A stretch of DNA of 64,000 nt from assembly GCF_964028195.1 (NCBI RefSeq), contig NZ_OZ034750.1, positions 1,426,001 through 1,490,000 of the forward strand. Reading direction: 5' to 3'. Positions 45,907 to 55,173 of the stretch are shown in pieces. A program made the translations under genes and the position numbers. Source of the stretch: Wolbachia endosymbiont (group A) of Pogonocherus hispidulus (GTDB taxonomy: Bacteria > Pseudomonadota > Alphaproteobacteria > Rickettsiales > Anaplasmataceae). Every line of letters starts with the position of its first letter. The stretch's first letter is position 1. The notes under the pieces are model-generated. The model searched no databases and was not told the origin of the DNA. It was given only the letters and a program-made list of their open reading frames with translations.

Positions 45907-46359
45907 TTAAAGCAATCCGTTCTCTTCGCCAGTAATATGGAGTAATGGAGGAGATTCTCCAATCTCTGGTATATCATCAAGTCTAGCCTGAAGATCTTTA
46001 AGTTTAGCGTCTATCTCGCTTGTCTTTGTGCCTATGTTTTCTATAGTTGATGACAGTGGTCTTACTATGCCGCTTGTAATCACATCACTTACATCATCGT
46101 TATATTTATTAATACTTTTCATCAGACCATCATAAAAATTTTTAAGATTCTTAACGCTTACCGTGATCGTCGGTATAGCATTAATCTCTTTTTCTTCCAT
46201 AACCTTAGTTATATCAATTCCATCCGGTGCGCTTTTAGTAGTAATCTTCTTTATTTCTGGTATTGCAAAATTTGGTTTATTAAACGCCGGCTTCGGAAGT
46301 TGTAATGTATTATTTGATTCAACTTCTTCACTAGAATATAATTCTGTATTTTTACTCAT
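45907..46359 (-). CDS. Small orphan protein with acidic conserved tail
   Basis: 150 residues; no family recognised. N-terminal polar and Pro-rich stretch (LQLPKPAFNKPNFAIPEIKK), then a helical region probably forming a coiled coil (FYDGLMKSINKYNDDV, TKTSEIDAKLKDLQARLDDI) and the tail DDIPEIGESPPLLHI. The tail matches that of the next gene upstream (DDMPEIGQAPDFTIV), so the two share a C-terminal signal or domain. Start ATG 46359 after AGGAGG. Middle gene of a three-gene minus-strand cluster (47973-45449), separated by about 45-100 bp. Confidence 0.65.
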   Translation of the reverse strand: MSKNTELYSSEEVESNNTLQLPKPAFNKPNFAIPEIKKITTKSAPDGIDITKVMEEKEINAIPTITVSVKNLKNFYDGLMKSINKYNDDVSDVITSGIVRPLSSTIENIGTKTSEIDAKLKDLQARLDDIPEIGESPPLLHITGEENGLL

Positions 46360-46404
46360 AATAGTTACCTCCTATAAAAAACTACTTATCTTTATAAATC
46401 ACTA

Positions 46405-47973
46405 CTATACAAATAACAGTGAGTCATTATTAATGTCTACTATTGTGAAGTCTGGGGCCTGTCCGATTTCTGGCATATCGTCCTTGATTTGCTTGAGCAT
46501 CTCAATCATTTCCTTGTTCTGTTTACTCTGCTCGTCAAGTTTCCCTTTTAATGCATCAATAATAGCTTTAGACTGATCTTGATTGCCAAGATCACCAATC
46601 ACAGCTGTTACTTTTTCATAAGGCAGTTTGTGAATGATGTCTTTAAGCTCTTCTGCACCTACGTTATCCAAAAGTTCTTTAAACTGCTCATTAGACATAT
46701 TGCGAGCAAAAGCTTGAAGTTTTTCTGGGTTGTTAGCTAAAGACTTAATGATAATCTGAATCCTATTAGAATCAGTTAAATCCTGAGCTATTGCTTCGAG
46801 TTTCCCATGATCAAGCTTATTAACTAAGTCTTTCAGTTGATCTTCCTGCAAGCTGTTTACTAAAGCTTTTAACTGGTCACCTTCTAATTCTTTGGAGAGT
46901 ATTGTCAAGTGGTGCTCAGCCAAGTCTTTTGCAAGCACTGTAAATTGCTCGTCATTTAAAGTTTTAATAAGTGCTTTGAACTGATCCACTTTTAAGTGAG
47001 GTAAAATTTCTTTTACTTGCTCTGGATTTAAGTCTCTCACTAGAGCTTCAAGCTGAGCATCATTTAAAATAGGAACAATTATTTGTAACTTTTCTGGATT
47101 TAGTTCCTGAGCAAGAGTTTGTAATTGGTGATTGGTTAGATGATCCACTAAAGTTTGGAGTTGTTCATCTGTTAAGTTCTCTGCTAAAGCCTGCAACTGG
47201 TTTGAGCTCAACTTAGGAACGATTTTTTGTAGTTGCTCGTTGCTAAAAGTATTGGCAAGAGTCTTTAGTTGATTTGAACTCAGCTCAGGAATTATTTTTT
47301 GTAGTTGCTCGTTACTAAGAGTATTGGCAAGAGTCTTTAGTTGGTCGTCTGTTAGGCCCTGAATAAAGACTTTGGGAAATGTGCTTGACACCACTGTGTT
47401 CTCCGATATGCTAGATAGTATATTTTTTATTGCCTTTTTCTCATCATATAATATCATGTCTTGTAATACTCTGTTGTGAGGTGAATCGATTATATTTCCT
47501 TCCCTGTCTGAAAAATAATATTTATTGTCACCAGTATCTGACTCTTCCCATGTTACATATTGATATTTCAATTGTTCCGATCCAACAGTATTCTTCAAAG
47601 CATTAGTAATACCATTATACACAAACTCTGATTTCACTGATAATCTAGCTAATGTATTACCGTGATATACAAATGCATGGCTGTTTTTTGAATAATCCGG
47701 GTCATTTCTAGAAACTTTGTATGTCAGAGTGTTTCCCTTTTCCCCTATGCAATATAATCCAGCCCCCCAGAGAGGGCCGCTGCAAAATCTTATAGGTAAT
47801 TCTAGTACTCCATCTTCTTTACTCAGTGGTGTAAGCTCGACTTTTCTAACAAATTTAAGATGATCAAAGTTAACCCAATAGGTGTTACTGCCAAGTTCTT
47901 TTGACAACTCTTTTCCAGGCACCATCTTAAAAACATGTTTTTTTCCACTCATAGGTGTTACCAATAAATTCAT
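46405..47973 (-). CDS. Orphan protein with about twenty 12-residue leucine-rich tandem repeats
   Basis: 522 residues. Residues 1-200 form a globular domain I do not recognise (VLELPIRFCSGPLWGAGLY is notable). From residue 207 to about 470 runs a tandem array with a 12-residue period: LTDDQLKTLANT, LSNEQLQKIIPE, LSSNQLKTLANT, FSNEQLQKIVPK, LSSNQLQALAEN and so on, consensus L-[TSN]-x-[ED]-Q-L-x-x-L-[AV]-x-x. Each unit probably forms one turn-helix of a solenoid. The last 50 residues have a coiled-coil stretch (LDEQSKQNKEMIEMLKQI) and the acidic tail DDMPEIGQAPDF shared with the next gene. No signal peptide. Repeat surfaces like this often bind proteins; partner unknown. Confidence 0.75.
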   Translation of the reverse strand: MNLLVTPMSGKKHVFKMVPGKELSKELGSNTYWVNFDHLKFVRKVELTPLSKEDGVLELPIRFCSGPLWGAGLYCIGEKGNTLTYKVSRNDPDYSKNSHAFVYHGNTLARLSVKSEFVYNGITNALKNTVGSEQLKYQYVTWEESDTGDNKYYFSDREGNIIDSPHNRVLQDMILYDEKKAIKNILSSISENTVVSSTFPKVFIQGLTDDQLKTLANTLSNEQLQKIIPELSSNQLKTLANTFSNEQLQKIVPKLSSNQLQALAENLTDEQLQTLVDHLTNHQLQTLAQELNPEKLQIIVPILNDAQLEALVRDLNPEQVKEILPHLKVDQFKALIKTLNDEQFTVLAKDLAEHHLTILSKELEGDQLKALVNSLQEDQLKDLVNKLDHGKLEAIAQDLTDSNRIQIIIKSLANNPEKLQAFARNMSNEQFKELLDNVGAEELKDIIHKLPYEKVTAVIGDLGNQDQSKAIIDALKGKLDEQSKQNKEMIEMLKQIKDDMPEIGQAPDFTIVDINNDSLLFV

Positions 47974-48166
47974 TGTTAGTATTCTAACATTTATTGATTA
48001 ATTTATTGTTAAGTTAGTATATATTAGAATTATAATAACAAATATTACTTGTGTAGAGAAAAGTTATGAAAAGAAATAGGGATTTTTAGGAAACTAGTAT
48101 AAAACACTCCTAGATTAAAATAAGCTGTTTTGACAGGTTTTGTGGCGTGCTAAAGCTAATATAGAC

Positions 48167-48242
48167 TGGTGGAGGCAAGCGGGATCGAACCGCTGACCTT
48201 CTGCGTGCAAAACAGATGCTCTACCAGCTGAGCTATACCCCC
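48167..48242 (-). tRNA. trnA: tRNA-Ala (TGC)
   Basis: Cloverleaf on the minus strand: acceptor GGGGGTA/TGCCTCC, D arm AGCTC-GAGC, anticodon stem CTGTT/CGCAG region with loop TTTGCAC (anticodon TGC), T-loop GGTTCGATCC. Discriminator A followed by an encoded CCA (48169-48167). Confidence 0.95.
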
Positions 48243-48557
48243 AGTAATTCTTGCTTAAAGCATAAATCACTCAGGCTGAAATGCAAGAAATATTTATCTA
48301 TTGCTAAATAGTGCACAAATTCTGCAGTTATGTATAATTCTCTATCTTTTTTCTTTTCAGATTTGTAATCACTCTATAAACTTTCCAAAATGAATCTGTG
48401 AATTGAAAATTAACAAGAAGTTTGCCTTCAAAAATTTTTAACTAAATTATCACTAATGCAGTATATTATATAATTTATTTAACCACACATGAAAATTTTA
48501 GTTTGATTAAAACGGATAAAAACTGTATTGATGTTTAGTATAGCTGAAAAATGAAAT
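48243..48557. other. Intergenic, no feature seen
   Basis: AT-rich gap between the divergent tRNA-Ala and tRNA-Lys genes. No open frame with support, no repeat shared with other parts of the window; the promoters of the two tRNAs must lie here or just outside. Confidence 0.5.
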
Positions 48558-48633
48558 GATCCCGTAGCTCAGCCGGTAGAGCAACTGACTTTTAATCAGT
48601 GGGTCACGCGTTCGAATCGCGTCGGGATCACCA
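48558..48633 (+). tRNA. trnK: tRNA-Lys (TTT)
   Basis: Acceptor GATCCCG/CGGGATC, anticodon stem CTGAC/ATCAG region with loop TTTTA (anticodon TTT), T-loop TTCGAAT, discriminator A and encoded CCA at 48631-48633. All arms pair well. Confidence 0.96.
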
Positions 48634-49160
48634 GTCGTGTTTTACGAACTTCTCTCTATAGTAATTTACCACAACATAAAACCCGCCACAGTAGCCTGTT
48701 TTAACCACCTATACGTACAGCCTTTTTGTCTAATTATTTGCCCCAAAATTCCTGTTTTCTTTCCGTAATCTGTTAATTTTCTACTATTTTTCTCAAAAAG
48801 GTAGGTACTTTTTTGCTATTTTGAGAAAAGTAAATGAGTAAATAAATAAATTTCGCGTGACGCTAAAGAGGACCTGTTTTCTCCATGAACATAGTTTATA
48901 GCTTCTTTCAATATTAAACGTAAGAAAAAATAGATTTTAGCTACTCCTGTTTGTTTAATTGAAGGGGTGCCCTCATAGTGACGCTGAATACTCAAAAAGT
49001 GTAGCTGCAACCTGCGTTCTATATCCAGCCACATAATAAGCAGCTATGCCTGCCAAATTAACGACTTTGTGGCTTGCCTAGACCGGTATTGGCTGCCAAC
49101 CTACTGCATATTAGCAGCACTGTTGTTGCCCAGATGTGCACTTTTTGCAGCATTTTGCTC
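48634..49160. other. Gap with broken minus-strand frames
   Basis: No intact gene. On the minus strand at 48816-49034 there is a short frame (72 codons), and a neighbouring frame reads LAGIAAYYVAGYRTQVAATL before hitting stops. The alternation of readable pieces in different frames suggests an old degraded gene, but I cannot identify it. It borders the recombinase end of the prophage. Confidence 0.35.
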
Positions 49161-50726
49161 CTAAGCAACTTTTTCTGTTGAGCCGTAAAATTTCTCCAAC
49201 TGCTCACTCCATAATATCGGTATCTTGGTTTTTTTGAAGTCTATCAATTTTAGGTGACGGGGTTGTGTTCCATTCAATATGTCTTCTTTTATCTTCGGTG
49301 CTAGATAATTTAGACGTAAAATGCGTTTTACATAGTCTAATCCAAGCTTCTCATGGGCACAGAGCTCGTTTATAGTTGCAAATTTTCCGCTACTTAGTTG
49401 CCTCTGCCACAAATCTGCTCTCACCAATGCTTTTAGTAATGGATTATCTACTTCCTTATCTTTCCCTTCAGGATCTATTATCATTGTTCTTCCTCCTCGT
49501 TTTTTAAATTTTACTGGCATGAAAATTGTTTCTTCATTTTTGTTCATGCAGAATTCAATACCATCTTCACATACCTTTAAGTTTTTAATTACCTGACGAA
49601 TTATTTTCTCTTGCTCTATCGGATTCCACGTTTCTTCACTTATACCCTTCTCACAATTAAGTGGATTACTCAGTATCTGTGGCATATATTTTATTACTGT
49701 TTGTTCTATCTCACCTGCTGCAATATTACGCTGGCTAAATGTACATTCTATTCCCTGTTGATGATTTCTACAGACGTAGTAACAATAATTTCTCCTTTTC
49801 TTCTGAGTATAACATGACATCATTGATGCTCCGCAGCTACAACTTATTATCCCCTTTAATAAATGATTTGTTGCTGTTGGACTTTTCCTACTCTCGGGAT
49901 TTTTAAAAGTTGCTTGCACTTTTTGCCATAGTTCATCATCAATTATTGCTTCTTGCTGCCCAGGATATAGATTTTCTTTATATTTTATACGACCATTGTA
50001 GATTGGGTTAGTCAGAACGCGATATAAATAGTACTTTTGAAATGAATCTCCTCCGAAAGTTTGGCCAGATTTCTTTTCATACTTCTTTGTACAATGTCCT
50101 TTCTCATTTAATTCCCTAAGGGTTTTAATCGCAGACTTTGTCTCTACAAAACTCTCAAATATATTCTTTACTAACTCTGCTTCTTTTTCGTTCACAACCA
50201 GCTTTTTATCTTTTACATCAAAGCCAAGTGGTGGCAGACCTCCTGTCCATAAACCTTTCTTACGTGATGCTGCTATTTTATCTCTTATTCTTTCCGCTGC
50301 TAACTCCCTTTCATATTGCGCAAAGCTCAGTATGATGTTTAGCATTAATCTACCTATAGGGTCTGCTGTATTGAATGATTGTGTAACTGACACAAACGTA
50401 ACTTTATGTTTATCAAATAAATCCACTATTTCTGCAAAGTCAAGTAATGACCTTGATAAGCGATCTATTTTATAAATCACCACACAATCTATTGTACCTG
50501 CTTTGATATCTCCAAATAACTTCTGTAGTGCTGGCCTCTTTAAATTCCCTCCAGAATATCCTTCATCATCATATCGTTTATCCACTGTAACCCATCCCTC
50601 TTGTTGTCGGCTTTTTATATAATGTTCTCCAGACATCCTCTGTGCATCTAGACTATTAAATTCTTGTTCAACTTTATCTTCACACGATTTACGTGTATAT
50701 ACTGCACATCTAATTTGTTTTAACAT
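49161..50726 (-). CDS. Large serine recombinase (phage integrase)
   Basis: 521 residues from ATG 50726, whose first base is also the last of the DUF2924 stop (TAATG). N-terminal resolvase domain: RCAVYTRKSCEDKVEQEFNS with the nucleophile Ser of TRKS, then YDDEGYSGGNLKRPALQKL, YKIDRLSRSLLDFAEIV and SFAQYERELAAERIRDKI. Next the recombinase domain (GLPPLGFDVKDKKLVVNE), and a zinc ribbon CSCGASMMSCYTQKKRRN with C-x-N-H at 330-360. This family integrates and excises phage DNA between attP and attB; the WO-phage version is typically linked with DUF2924 as here. Appears intact. Confidence 0.94.
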   Translation of the reverse strand: MLKQIRCAVYTRKSCEDKVEQEFNSLDAQRMSGEHYIKSRQQEGWVTVDKRYDDEGYSGGNLKRPALQKLFGDIKAGTIDCVVIYKIDRLSRSLLDFAEIVDLFDKHKVTFVSVTQSFNTADPIGRLMLNIILSFAQYERELAAERIRDKIAASRKKGLWTGGLPPLGFDVKDKKLVVNEKEAELVKNIFESFVETKSAIKTLRELNEKGHCTKKYEKKSGQTFGGDSFQKYYLYRVLTNPIYNGRIKYKENLYPGQQEAIIDDELWQKVQATFKNPESRKSPTATNHLLKGIISCSCGASMMSCYTQKKRRNYCYYVCRNHQQGIECTFSQRNIAAGEIEQTVIKYMPQILSNPLNCEKGISEETWNPIEQEKIIRQVIKNLKVCEDGIEFCMNKNEETIFMPVKFKKRGGRTMIIDPEGKDKEVDNPLLKALVRADLWQRQLSSGKFATINELCAHEKLGLDYVKRILRLNYLAPKIKEDILNGTQPRHLKLIDFKKTKIPILWSEQLEKFYGSTEKVA

Positions 50727-51097
50727 TATTTCACTCCAAAAAAAACTAATCCATTCCATCTTGTTCCTGCTATTTCAGTTGCTATTGCAGATAGTGAGGT
50801 ATAAAGTTGATCTTTATATGTAAATGATCTTTTCCCTCTTACTGTTACTTTATGAATTTCTCCTTTATATTCTTTTGTAAGTACTGTTCCTACCGGTAAA
50901 GCATTACCACTCCATACCTTCTTCCCTTGCTCCAATTGATTACGAAGGGAGGTAAGCTTTTTTTCCCCTTCACCCGACATACTACCACAAGCAATTTCCT
51001 GTAAACGATAAGCTACGCGCTTTATTAAAGATTTTTTGGAGTATGGTGGTGCGTCAGATTGAAATAAATCCTTCCATATTTCCCTCAGCTCTTCCAA
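50726..51097 (-). CDS. DUF2924 domain protein, prophage
   Basis: 123 residues. RVAYRLQEIACGSMS, PVGTVLTKEYKGEIHKVTV and SLSAIATEIAGTRWNGLVFF are DUF2924 features; many phage and plasmid genomes carry it beside recombinases. Function is unknown; a DNA-binding accessory role to the recombinase is inferred from the one-base stop/start overlap between them. Confidence 0.88.
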   Translation of the reverse strand: MEELREIWKDLFQSDAPPYSKKSLIKRVAYRLQEIACGSMSGEGEKKLTSLRNQLEQGKKVWSGNALPVGTVLTKEYKGEIHKVTVRGKRSFTYKDQLYTSLSAIATEIAGTRWNGLVFFGVK

Positions 51098-51186
51098 CGC
51101 TTTTTTCTCTAAACATTTTACCTCTTTTTCTACTTTTTTTCCATATAATCACCTTTTCAAACACAGCACTTCTGAATTTTTAAACG

Positions 51187-51948
51187 CTATAGCACTTTCT
51201 CATCCACAAGCTCTTCTTTTACACCTGCTGCCGTACTTTCCGATACGGTTTTTATTTTTTCTATGAACTCCCTCTGTTTATTTGCCATTTTTACGTTCTC
51301 TAACACTTCTTTTATCTCTTTATTATTTCTCACATAATCCATTGCCGTTTTGCCAAATTTATCCTTTTGCTCTACATTTGCTCCGGCTTTTACTAGCTCT
51401 TTTATTATCTCTTTTGTTTCTCCTGTTTTGCATGCTATATGCAGTGGTGTATATCCTTTATGATCTCTCGCATTTACATCACCTCCAGCTTCTAATATCG
51501 CTCTCACATTCCCTATTTCCCTCATAAATACTGCTTCATGTAGGGGGGTCCTTCCTATTTTATTTCCTATATTTACATTTGACCCTCCTTTTATTAGTGA
51601 CCTTACCGTCTCTTCATACCCCATTAGGCTCGCATAATGTAATGCCGTATTTCTCTTACCGTCTCTAGCATTTATATCTGCTCCTTCCTCCAACAGTACT
51701 TTTACATTCTCTACCTTTCCATAGAATGCTGCTAGGTGTAATGGTGTTTCTCCGCTATTGTTTTCTATATTTGTTTTTGCTCCTTTTTCTATTAATAACT
51801 TCACTGTTTTGCGATCGGAGATTTTTACTGCATGGTGCAATACTGTTTCACCTTCTTCGTCTTTTTCATTAATATTCTTAAACGAGTTCTCTAATAATTC
51901 ATAAAATGACTTATTAAAAGCTTCTCTTTTTTCCTTGCTAAACCTCAT
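51187..51948 (-). CDS. Ankyrin-repeat protein of the prophage
   Basis: 253 residues from ATG 51948 (MRFSKEKREAF), which has a GAGGT site six bases ahead; an upstream frame extension lacks one. Five full ankyrin repeats and one partial: GETVLHHAVKISDRKTVKLL, GETPLHLAAFYGKVENVKVL, NTALHYASLMGYEETVRSLI, GRTPLHEAVFMREIGNVRAI, GYTPLHIACKTGETKEIIKE and the start of KTAMDYVRNN. A charged helical tail follows. No signal peptide or membrane segment. Ankyrin proteins are frequent WO cargo and are often considered effectors against host proteins; here the target is unknown. Lies between gpI and DUF2924. Confidence 0.93.
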   Translation of the reverse strand: MRFSKEKREAFNKSFYELLENSFKNINEKDEEGETVLHHAVKISDRKTVKLLIEKGAKTNIENNSGETPLHLAAFYGKVENVKVLLEEGADINARDGKRNTALHYASLMGYEETVRSLIKGGSNVNIGNKIGRTPLHEAVFMREIGNVRAILEAGGDVNARDHKGYTPLHIACKTGETKEIIKELVKAGANVEQKDKFGKTAMDYVRNNKEIKEVLENVKMANKQREFIEKIKTVSESTAAGVKEELVDEKVL

Positions 51949-52140
51949 TTCATACCTCACTATAAAAACATACATAAAATGGCCAATTTGGCTCATTCTA
52001 GCGTAAAGTAAACTTCTTATGTTTACCCACTACTATTCTAGTTATGTCTGTTTTAGTATAAAAAGGCAAGTCTTTTTTCGCGTAGTACACCTTTTTTAAC
52101 TAAATACTAATATAGTATATGAAGATATAAATATATATGC

Positions 52141-53301
52141 TTAACACATTAAACATATAACTTGTGTCTCTTTCCAAGACCTGTTCAAGTGACGATGTTC
52201 GTGCCACGTTAGTACGCCTGGGTAAAACACTAAAATGTAATTTTCCGGTTCATGTATTGAATCCTTTTGCTCTGAATTTAAATCGCTTTCAAAATGAACA
52301 TTGTGTTCTGCTAAACCAAATCTTATAACTTTCTGGTTGGTAAAATCTTCTACCTTGTAGTGGTGAGTAACGCTAAACCTTTCTAAAATTGGCTTGTATT
52401 TTAAATTCCACAGTTGTTCAGATAGTTTGTGGTCATTCAAATAGAACTTTTCTCCACATTCTTCTATACTCGTAACCGGAAAACATGCGTTTATTTCTCC
52501 TAAGTTCCAGCTATCTGATAATACTATCTGCGCTTTCGCAAACTTAATTGCCGGTAATAAGCTCTGTGGTAGCGGATATAGTGCTTTGAAGTTATACCAC
52601 ACATGATTTCTTTCATAAATACCGTTATAATTCTTCGTGTGAGGCTCGGTTTCTCCAAGGATTGCTACATCCAAGCGATATATATCATTGCTTAAAGCTC
52701 GTTCATGATGATCGCGTAGATAACTCTCTATAACCTCAATTAATGGACTGCTAGATCTGAAAAAGTTCACTCTTCCAAATGATAACACTGGTCCATCTTT
52801 TTCTATTTTTACCCCCGAATAATCCGATAATAAACTTCCGAAAAAACTCTCATCCAATATGAACCTGCTAATGTTGTAGTGGTCATTGAAAAGCCTCATT
52901 AGCCTCGATCTTGCAGGTAGTGATAGTTTTGCTAGTTCTACTACTGCATCTACAAAGAAATCATTTGGTACGTCTCTTATCCCTATCTGTAATTCAAAAA
53001 AGTGTTTACCGGGTGGCTCTTCAATAATCGTAATATCTTCTATGTTTGCCCATTTTAATGCTATTTTCAGTGAGGCAGGTGTTCCTCTTAAACGCTGAAA
53101 TTCTACCCCTTCTTTTATCGCTCTTCTTTTCTCTTTTGCCCAATGCAGAATCTCTTCTAGACCATATTCCTCTACTATCCATGGCAATATTTCATCTTTA
53201 GGATTAAACTTAAATCCTCTTATCCTGCTTGGTTCTACTTTGTAATCGATTGCATCAACCAGCGCTTTTTCTTGCTTTGTTGCATTTGGCGGTAATAGCA
53301 T
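52141..53301 (-). CDS. Phage tail protein I (P2 gpI-like)
   Basis: 386 residues. The N-terminal 150 resemble P2 gpI: LLPPNATKQEKALVDAI, EILPWIVEEYGLEEILHWA, LRGTPASLKIALKWANI and LPARSRLMRLFND. The rest (150-386) is a WO-type extension with no clear family (EVIESYLRDHHERAL, FYPGVLTWHEHRHLNRSW). Start ATG 53301 overlaps the gpJ stop by one base (TAATG). Located after gpJ as in P2-like baseplates. A late-operon gene. The following 144 bp to the ankyrin gene have no feature I can support. Confidence 0.88.
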   Translation of the reverse strand: MLLPPNATKQEKALVDAIDYKVEPSRIRGFKFNPKDEILPWIVEEYGLEEILHWAKEKRRAIKEGVEFQRLRGTPASLKIALKWANIEDITIIEEPPGKHFFELQIGIRDVPNDFFVDAVVELAKLSLPARSRLMRLFNDHYNISRFILDESFFGSLLSDYSGVKIEKDGPVLSFGRVNFFRSSSPLIEVIESYLRDHHERALSNDIYRLDVAILGETEPHTKNYNGIYERNHVWYNFKALYPLPQSLLPAIKFAKAQIVLSDSWNLGEINACFPVTSIEECGEKFYLNDHKLSEQLWNLKYKPILERFSVTHHYKVEDFTNQKVIRFGLAEHNVHFESDLNSEQKDSIHEPENYILVFYPGVLTWHEHRHLNRSWKETQVICLMC

Positions 53302-54107
53302 TAATTCAACTTAACATTTAAACTTCTTAAGGCAGCACACTCATTCCCCAGTACCACAACATCCTCTCTTGGCTCTATTAATTCCACGTTTTCCACGCCT
53401 TCTATGAATAGATTTGCTATAATCCACGATCTTGTTACACTCCATCCTAAACTTTTTGCTGATTCAAATTTTTCTATAAATTTCTTCTTCACCGTTTCAA
53501 TAATATCTGGTCTTTTAATGCTAATTTTGCTGTGGATATTTATTTCAATAATATTGCAACCAACTACTGTTATCGTATCTGTTAACACCCTTATATCATC
53601 CCTGGTGACTCGCTTTTTTACAATATCAAGTAGTTCTTCAGACCCTATGCCATTTGTGGATAACTCTGTTGATAAAATTGAGATCTCCACACCCCCTGGT
53701 ACTCTTGATTCAACTAGCGCATCCTTTACTCTTCTATCTGCTGAGAGTGCTTGAAACCTATAATGCTCTTTACTTCCTCCTGTGCTCCAGCCTACTATTT
53801 TTGCCTTGATTCTTTCCCTAAAACGTTCATCTTTTTCTTCTTTTTCCTTTTCCCTTTCTACTCCATAAAATTCAGCTAAATCATCAAGTTCTTTCCCCCT
53901 TGCAAACTTAAGTAAGTTGCCCTTTGCTGCTTCGTTTATTCTTTCTCTCAGCAAAAGTTCTCGCCATGCTGCTATTTCTAGGATCTTTGTCGCTGGATCA
54001 CTTTCTACTAATGCTGTGAAACTTGCGTCACGCTTCACCAACTCTTCTTTCATCCGAGAAAAAATCTCTTCAAAGTTCAGTGGTTCGATAATATTTGGCT
54101 GCTCCAT
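53301..54107 (-). CDS. Baseplate protein J (gpJ)
   Basis: 268 residues, wedge component of the tail baseplate. RDASFTALVESDPATKILE, WRELLLRERINEAAKGNLL, DLAEFYGVERE and GSKEHYRFQALSADRRVKDA, plus EVEISILS-like VEISILSTE, are family features. Adjacent to gpW in the usual order W-J-I. Confidence 0.93.
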   Translation of the reverse strand: MEQPNIIEPLNFEEIFSRMKEELVKRDASFTALVESDPATKILEIAAWRELLLRERINEAAKGNLLKFARGKELDDLAEFYGVEREKEKEEKDERFRERIKAKIVGWSTGGSKEHYRFQALSADRRVKDALVESRVPGGVEISILSTELSTNGIGSEELLDIVKKRVTRDDIRVLTDTITVVGCNIIEINIHSKISIKRPDIIETVKKKFIEKFESAKSLGWSVTRSWIIANLFIEGVENVELIEPREDVVVLGNECAALRSLNVKLN

Positions 54108-54109
54108 CT

Positions 54110-54445
54110 TTATACTACAATTCCTTCAAAATGAATATTTTTCCCATTTGGTAGATAAATACCATCTAATGAAATATTGACCTTTCCTTCTTTCACCTCT
54201 GTGATTTTTACCTTTTCGAGTTTGAATCTTTTTTCCCATTTTTCTAGTGCTCCTGCTGTTGCTGCGTAAATTTCTAACGTAAAATCACGATTTACTGGCT
54301 TATCTACTAATTCAAACAATCGGGAACCATACTCTCTTCTCATAACACGTGATCCAATTGGCGTGGTTAATATATCAATAATTGATTGTTTCAGATGGTC
54401 TAAATCTTCCAGTTCTTTCCCACTAGTAGCACTCATACCACGCAT
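54110..54445 (-). CDS. Baseplate assembly protein W (gpW)
   Basis: 111 residues, related to T4 gp25 lysozyme-like family. GKELEDLDHLKQSIIDILTT and GSRVMRREYGSRLFELVDKP are clear family signatures (IxxILxTPxGSRVMxREYGS). Two bases separate it from gpJ. Confidence 0.95.
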   Translation of the reverse strand: MRGMSATSGKELEDLDHLKQSIIDILTTPIGSRVMRREYGSRLFELVDKPVNRDFTLEIYAATAGALEKWEKRFKLEKVKITEVKEGKVNISLDGIYLPNGKNIHFEGIVV

Positions 54446-54450
54446 CTTTT

Positions 54451-54705
54451 TTACCCTGCAAATACATTTTTGCTATCACCCATCACATGAAAACCACACG
54501 ATGCCAAGTCACCGGTTCTTGTTATGCCAATATCATTCACAAATACGCTGTTTGAACCTTGTATTAGCTTCTCTCCCAGAGTTAAGATATCACCTTTTCG
54601 ACACACAGATCTCCCTTTCTTAAAAACATCACTACTTCCACTCATACAAACATGTGCCGGTATTCCACTGCAATAATCCCCTATACAAACGATTGCTTTA
54701 CCCAT
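54451..54705 (-). CDS. PAAR-domain spike-tip protein
   Basis: 84 residues. GSSDVFKKGRSVCRKGDILT and GSNSVFVNDIGITRTGDLAS form the two-fold PAAR repeat that caps the tail spike; AHVCMSG supplies a likely zinc/iron His and Cys. It is encoded right after the spike gene gpV and is likely to sit on it. Confidence 0.9.
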   Translation of the reverse strand: MGKAIVCIGDYCSGIPAHVCMSGSSDVFKKGRSVCRKGDILTLGEKLIQGSNSVFVNDIGITRTGDLASCGFHVMGDSKNVFAG

Positions 54706-54708
54706 ATA

Positions 54709-55173
54709 CTAGTTTAGATCTATTCTCCTTCCCTTAAGTTTTATTCCCTTTTTTGTCATTTTTATACTTGATTCCCCAACTTTCAACGTTATTTTATCTA
54801 CTACTTCAATCTCAAGATGATGATTCTCCTTATCATACGATAATTTCGTTCCATCCTGAAACTCAAAAATATGCGCGTCTTTTCGGCATTCCGAGGGAAA
54901 ATACTTCTGCTGATAAATTGCCGGTAACACCACCCCTAATGACAACTCTCCATATGGCGATAATACTATTACTTGCTCATCAATATTCGGCGCAAACCAA
55001 CTTCTATCTTCTCCTGCTCTTGCCGTTACCCACGGAAGCCAATCGGTTATAAATTCTCCTACTTTGACCCTTACTCTTGCCTTTTCATGGTCTATTTCTT
55101 TAACTAGACCTATACGCATAATGTTCGCTAGCCTTCTATTTAGCTCTGCAATGGCAAAATTATGCTCTAACAT
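54709..55173 (-). CDS. Baseplate assembly protein V / tail spike (gpV)
   Basis: 154 residues. The OB-fold start RIGLVKEIDHEKARVRVKVG, followed by WLPWVTARAGEDRSWFAPNI and QVIVLSPYGELSLGVVLPAI, then the beta-helix end with repeated short strands (KLSYDKENHHLEIEVVDKIT) match P2 gpV. Overlaps the 3' end of the split gene upstream by 14 bp. Confidence 0.93.
   Translation of the reverse strand: MLEHNFAIAELNRRLANIMRIGLVKEIDHEKARVRVKVGEFITDWLPWVTARAGEDRSWFAPNIDEQVIVLSPYGELSLGVVLPAIYQQKYFPSECRKDAHIFEFQDGTKLSYDKENHHLEIEVVDKITLKVGESSIKMTKKGIKLKGRRIDLN

Noticed and set aside
48816..49034. 72-codon minus-strand protein gene
   Set aside because: No ribosome site or family, and neighbouring readable pieces lie in other frames; treated as a decayed region.
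51949..51996. 16-residue N-terminal extension of the ankyrin protein
   Set aside because: The downstream ATG at 51948 has a GAGGT ribosome site; the extension does not and reads like untranslated sequence.
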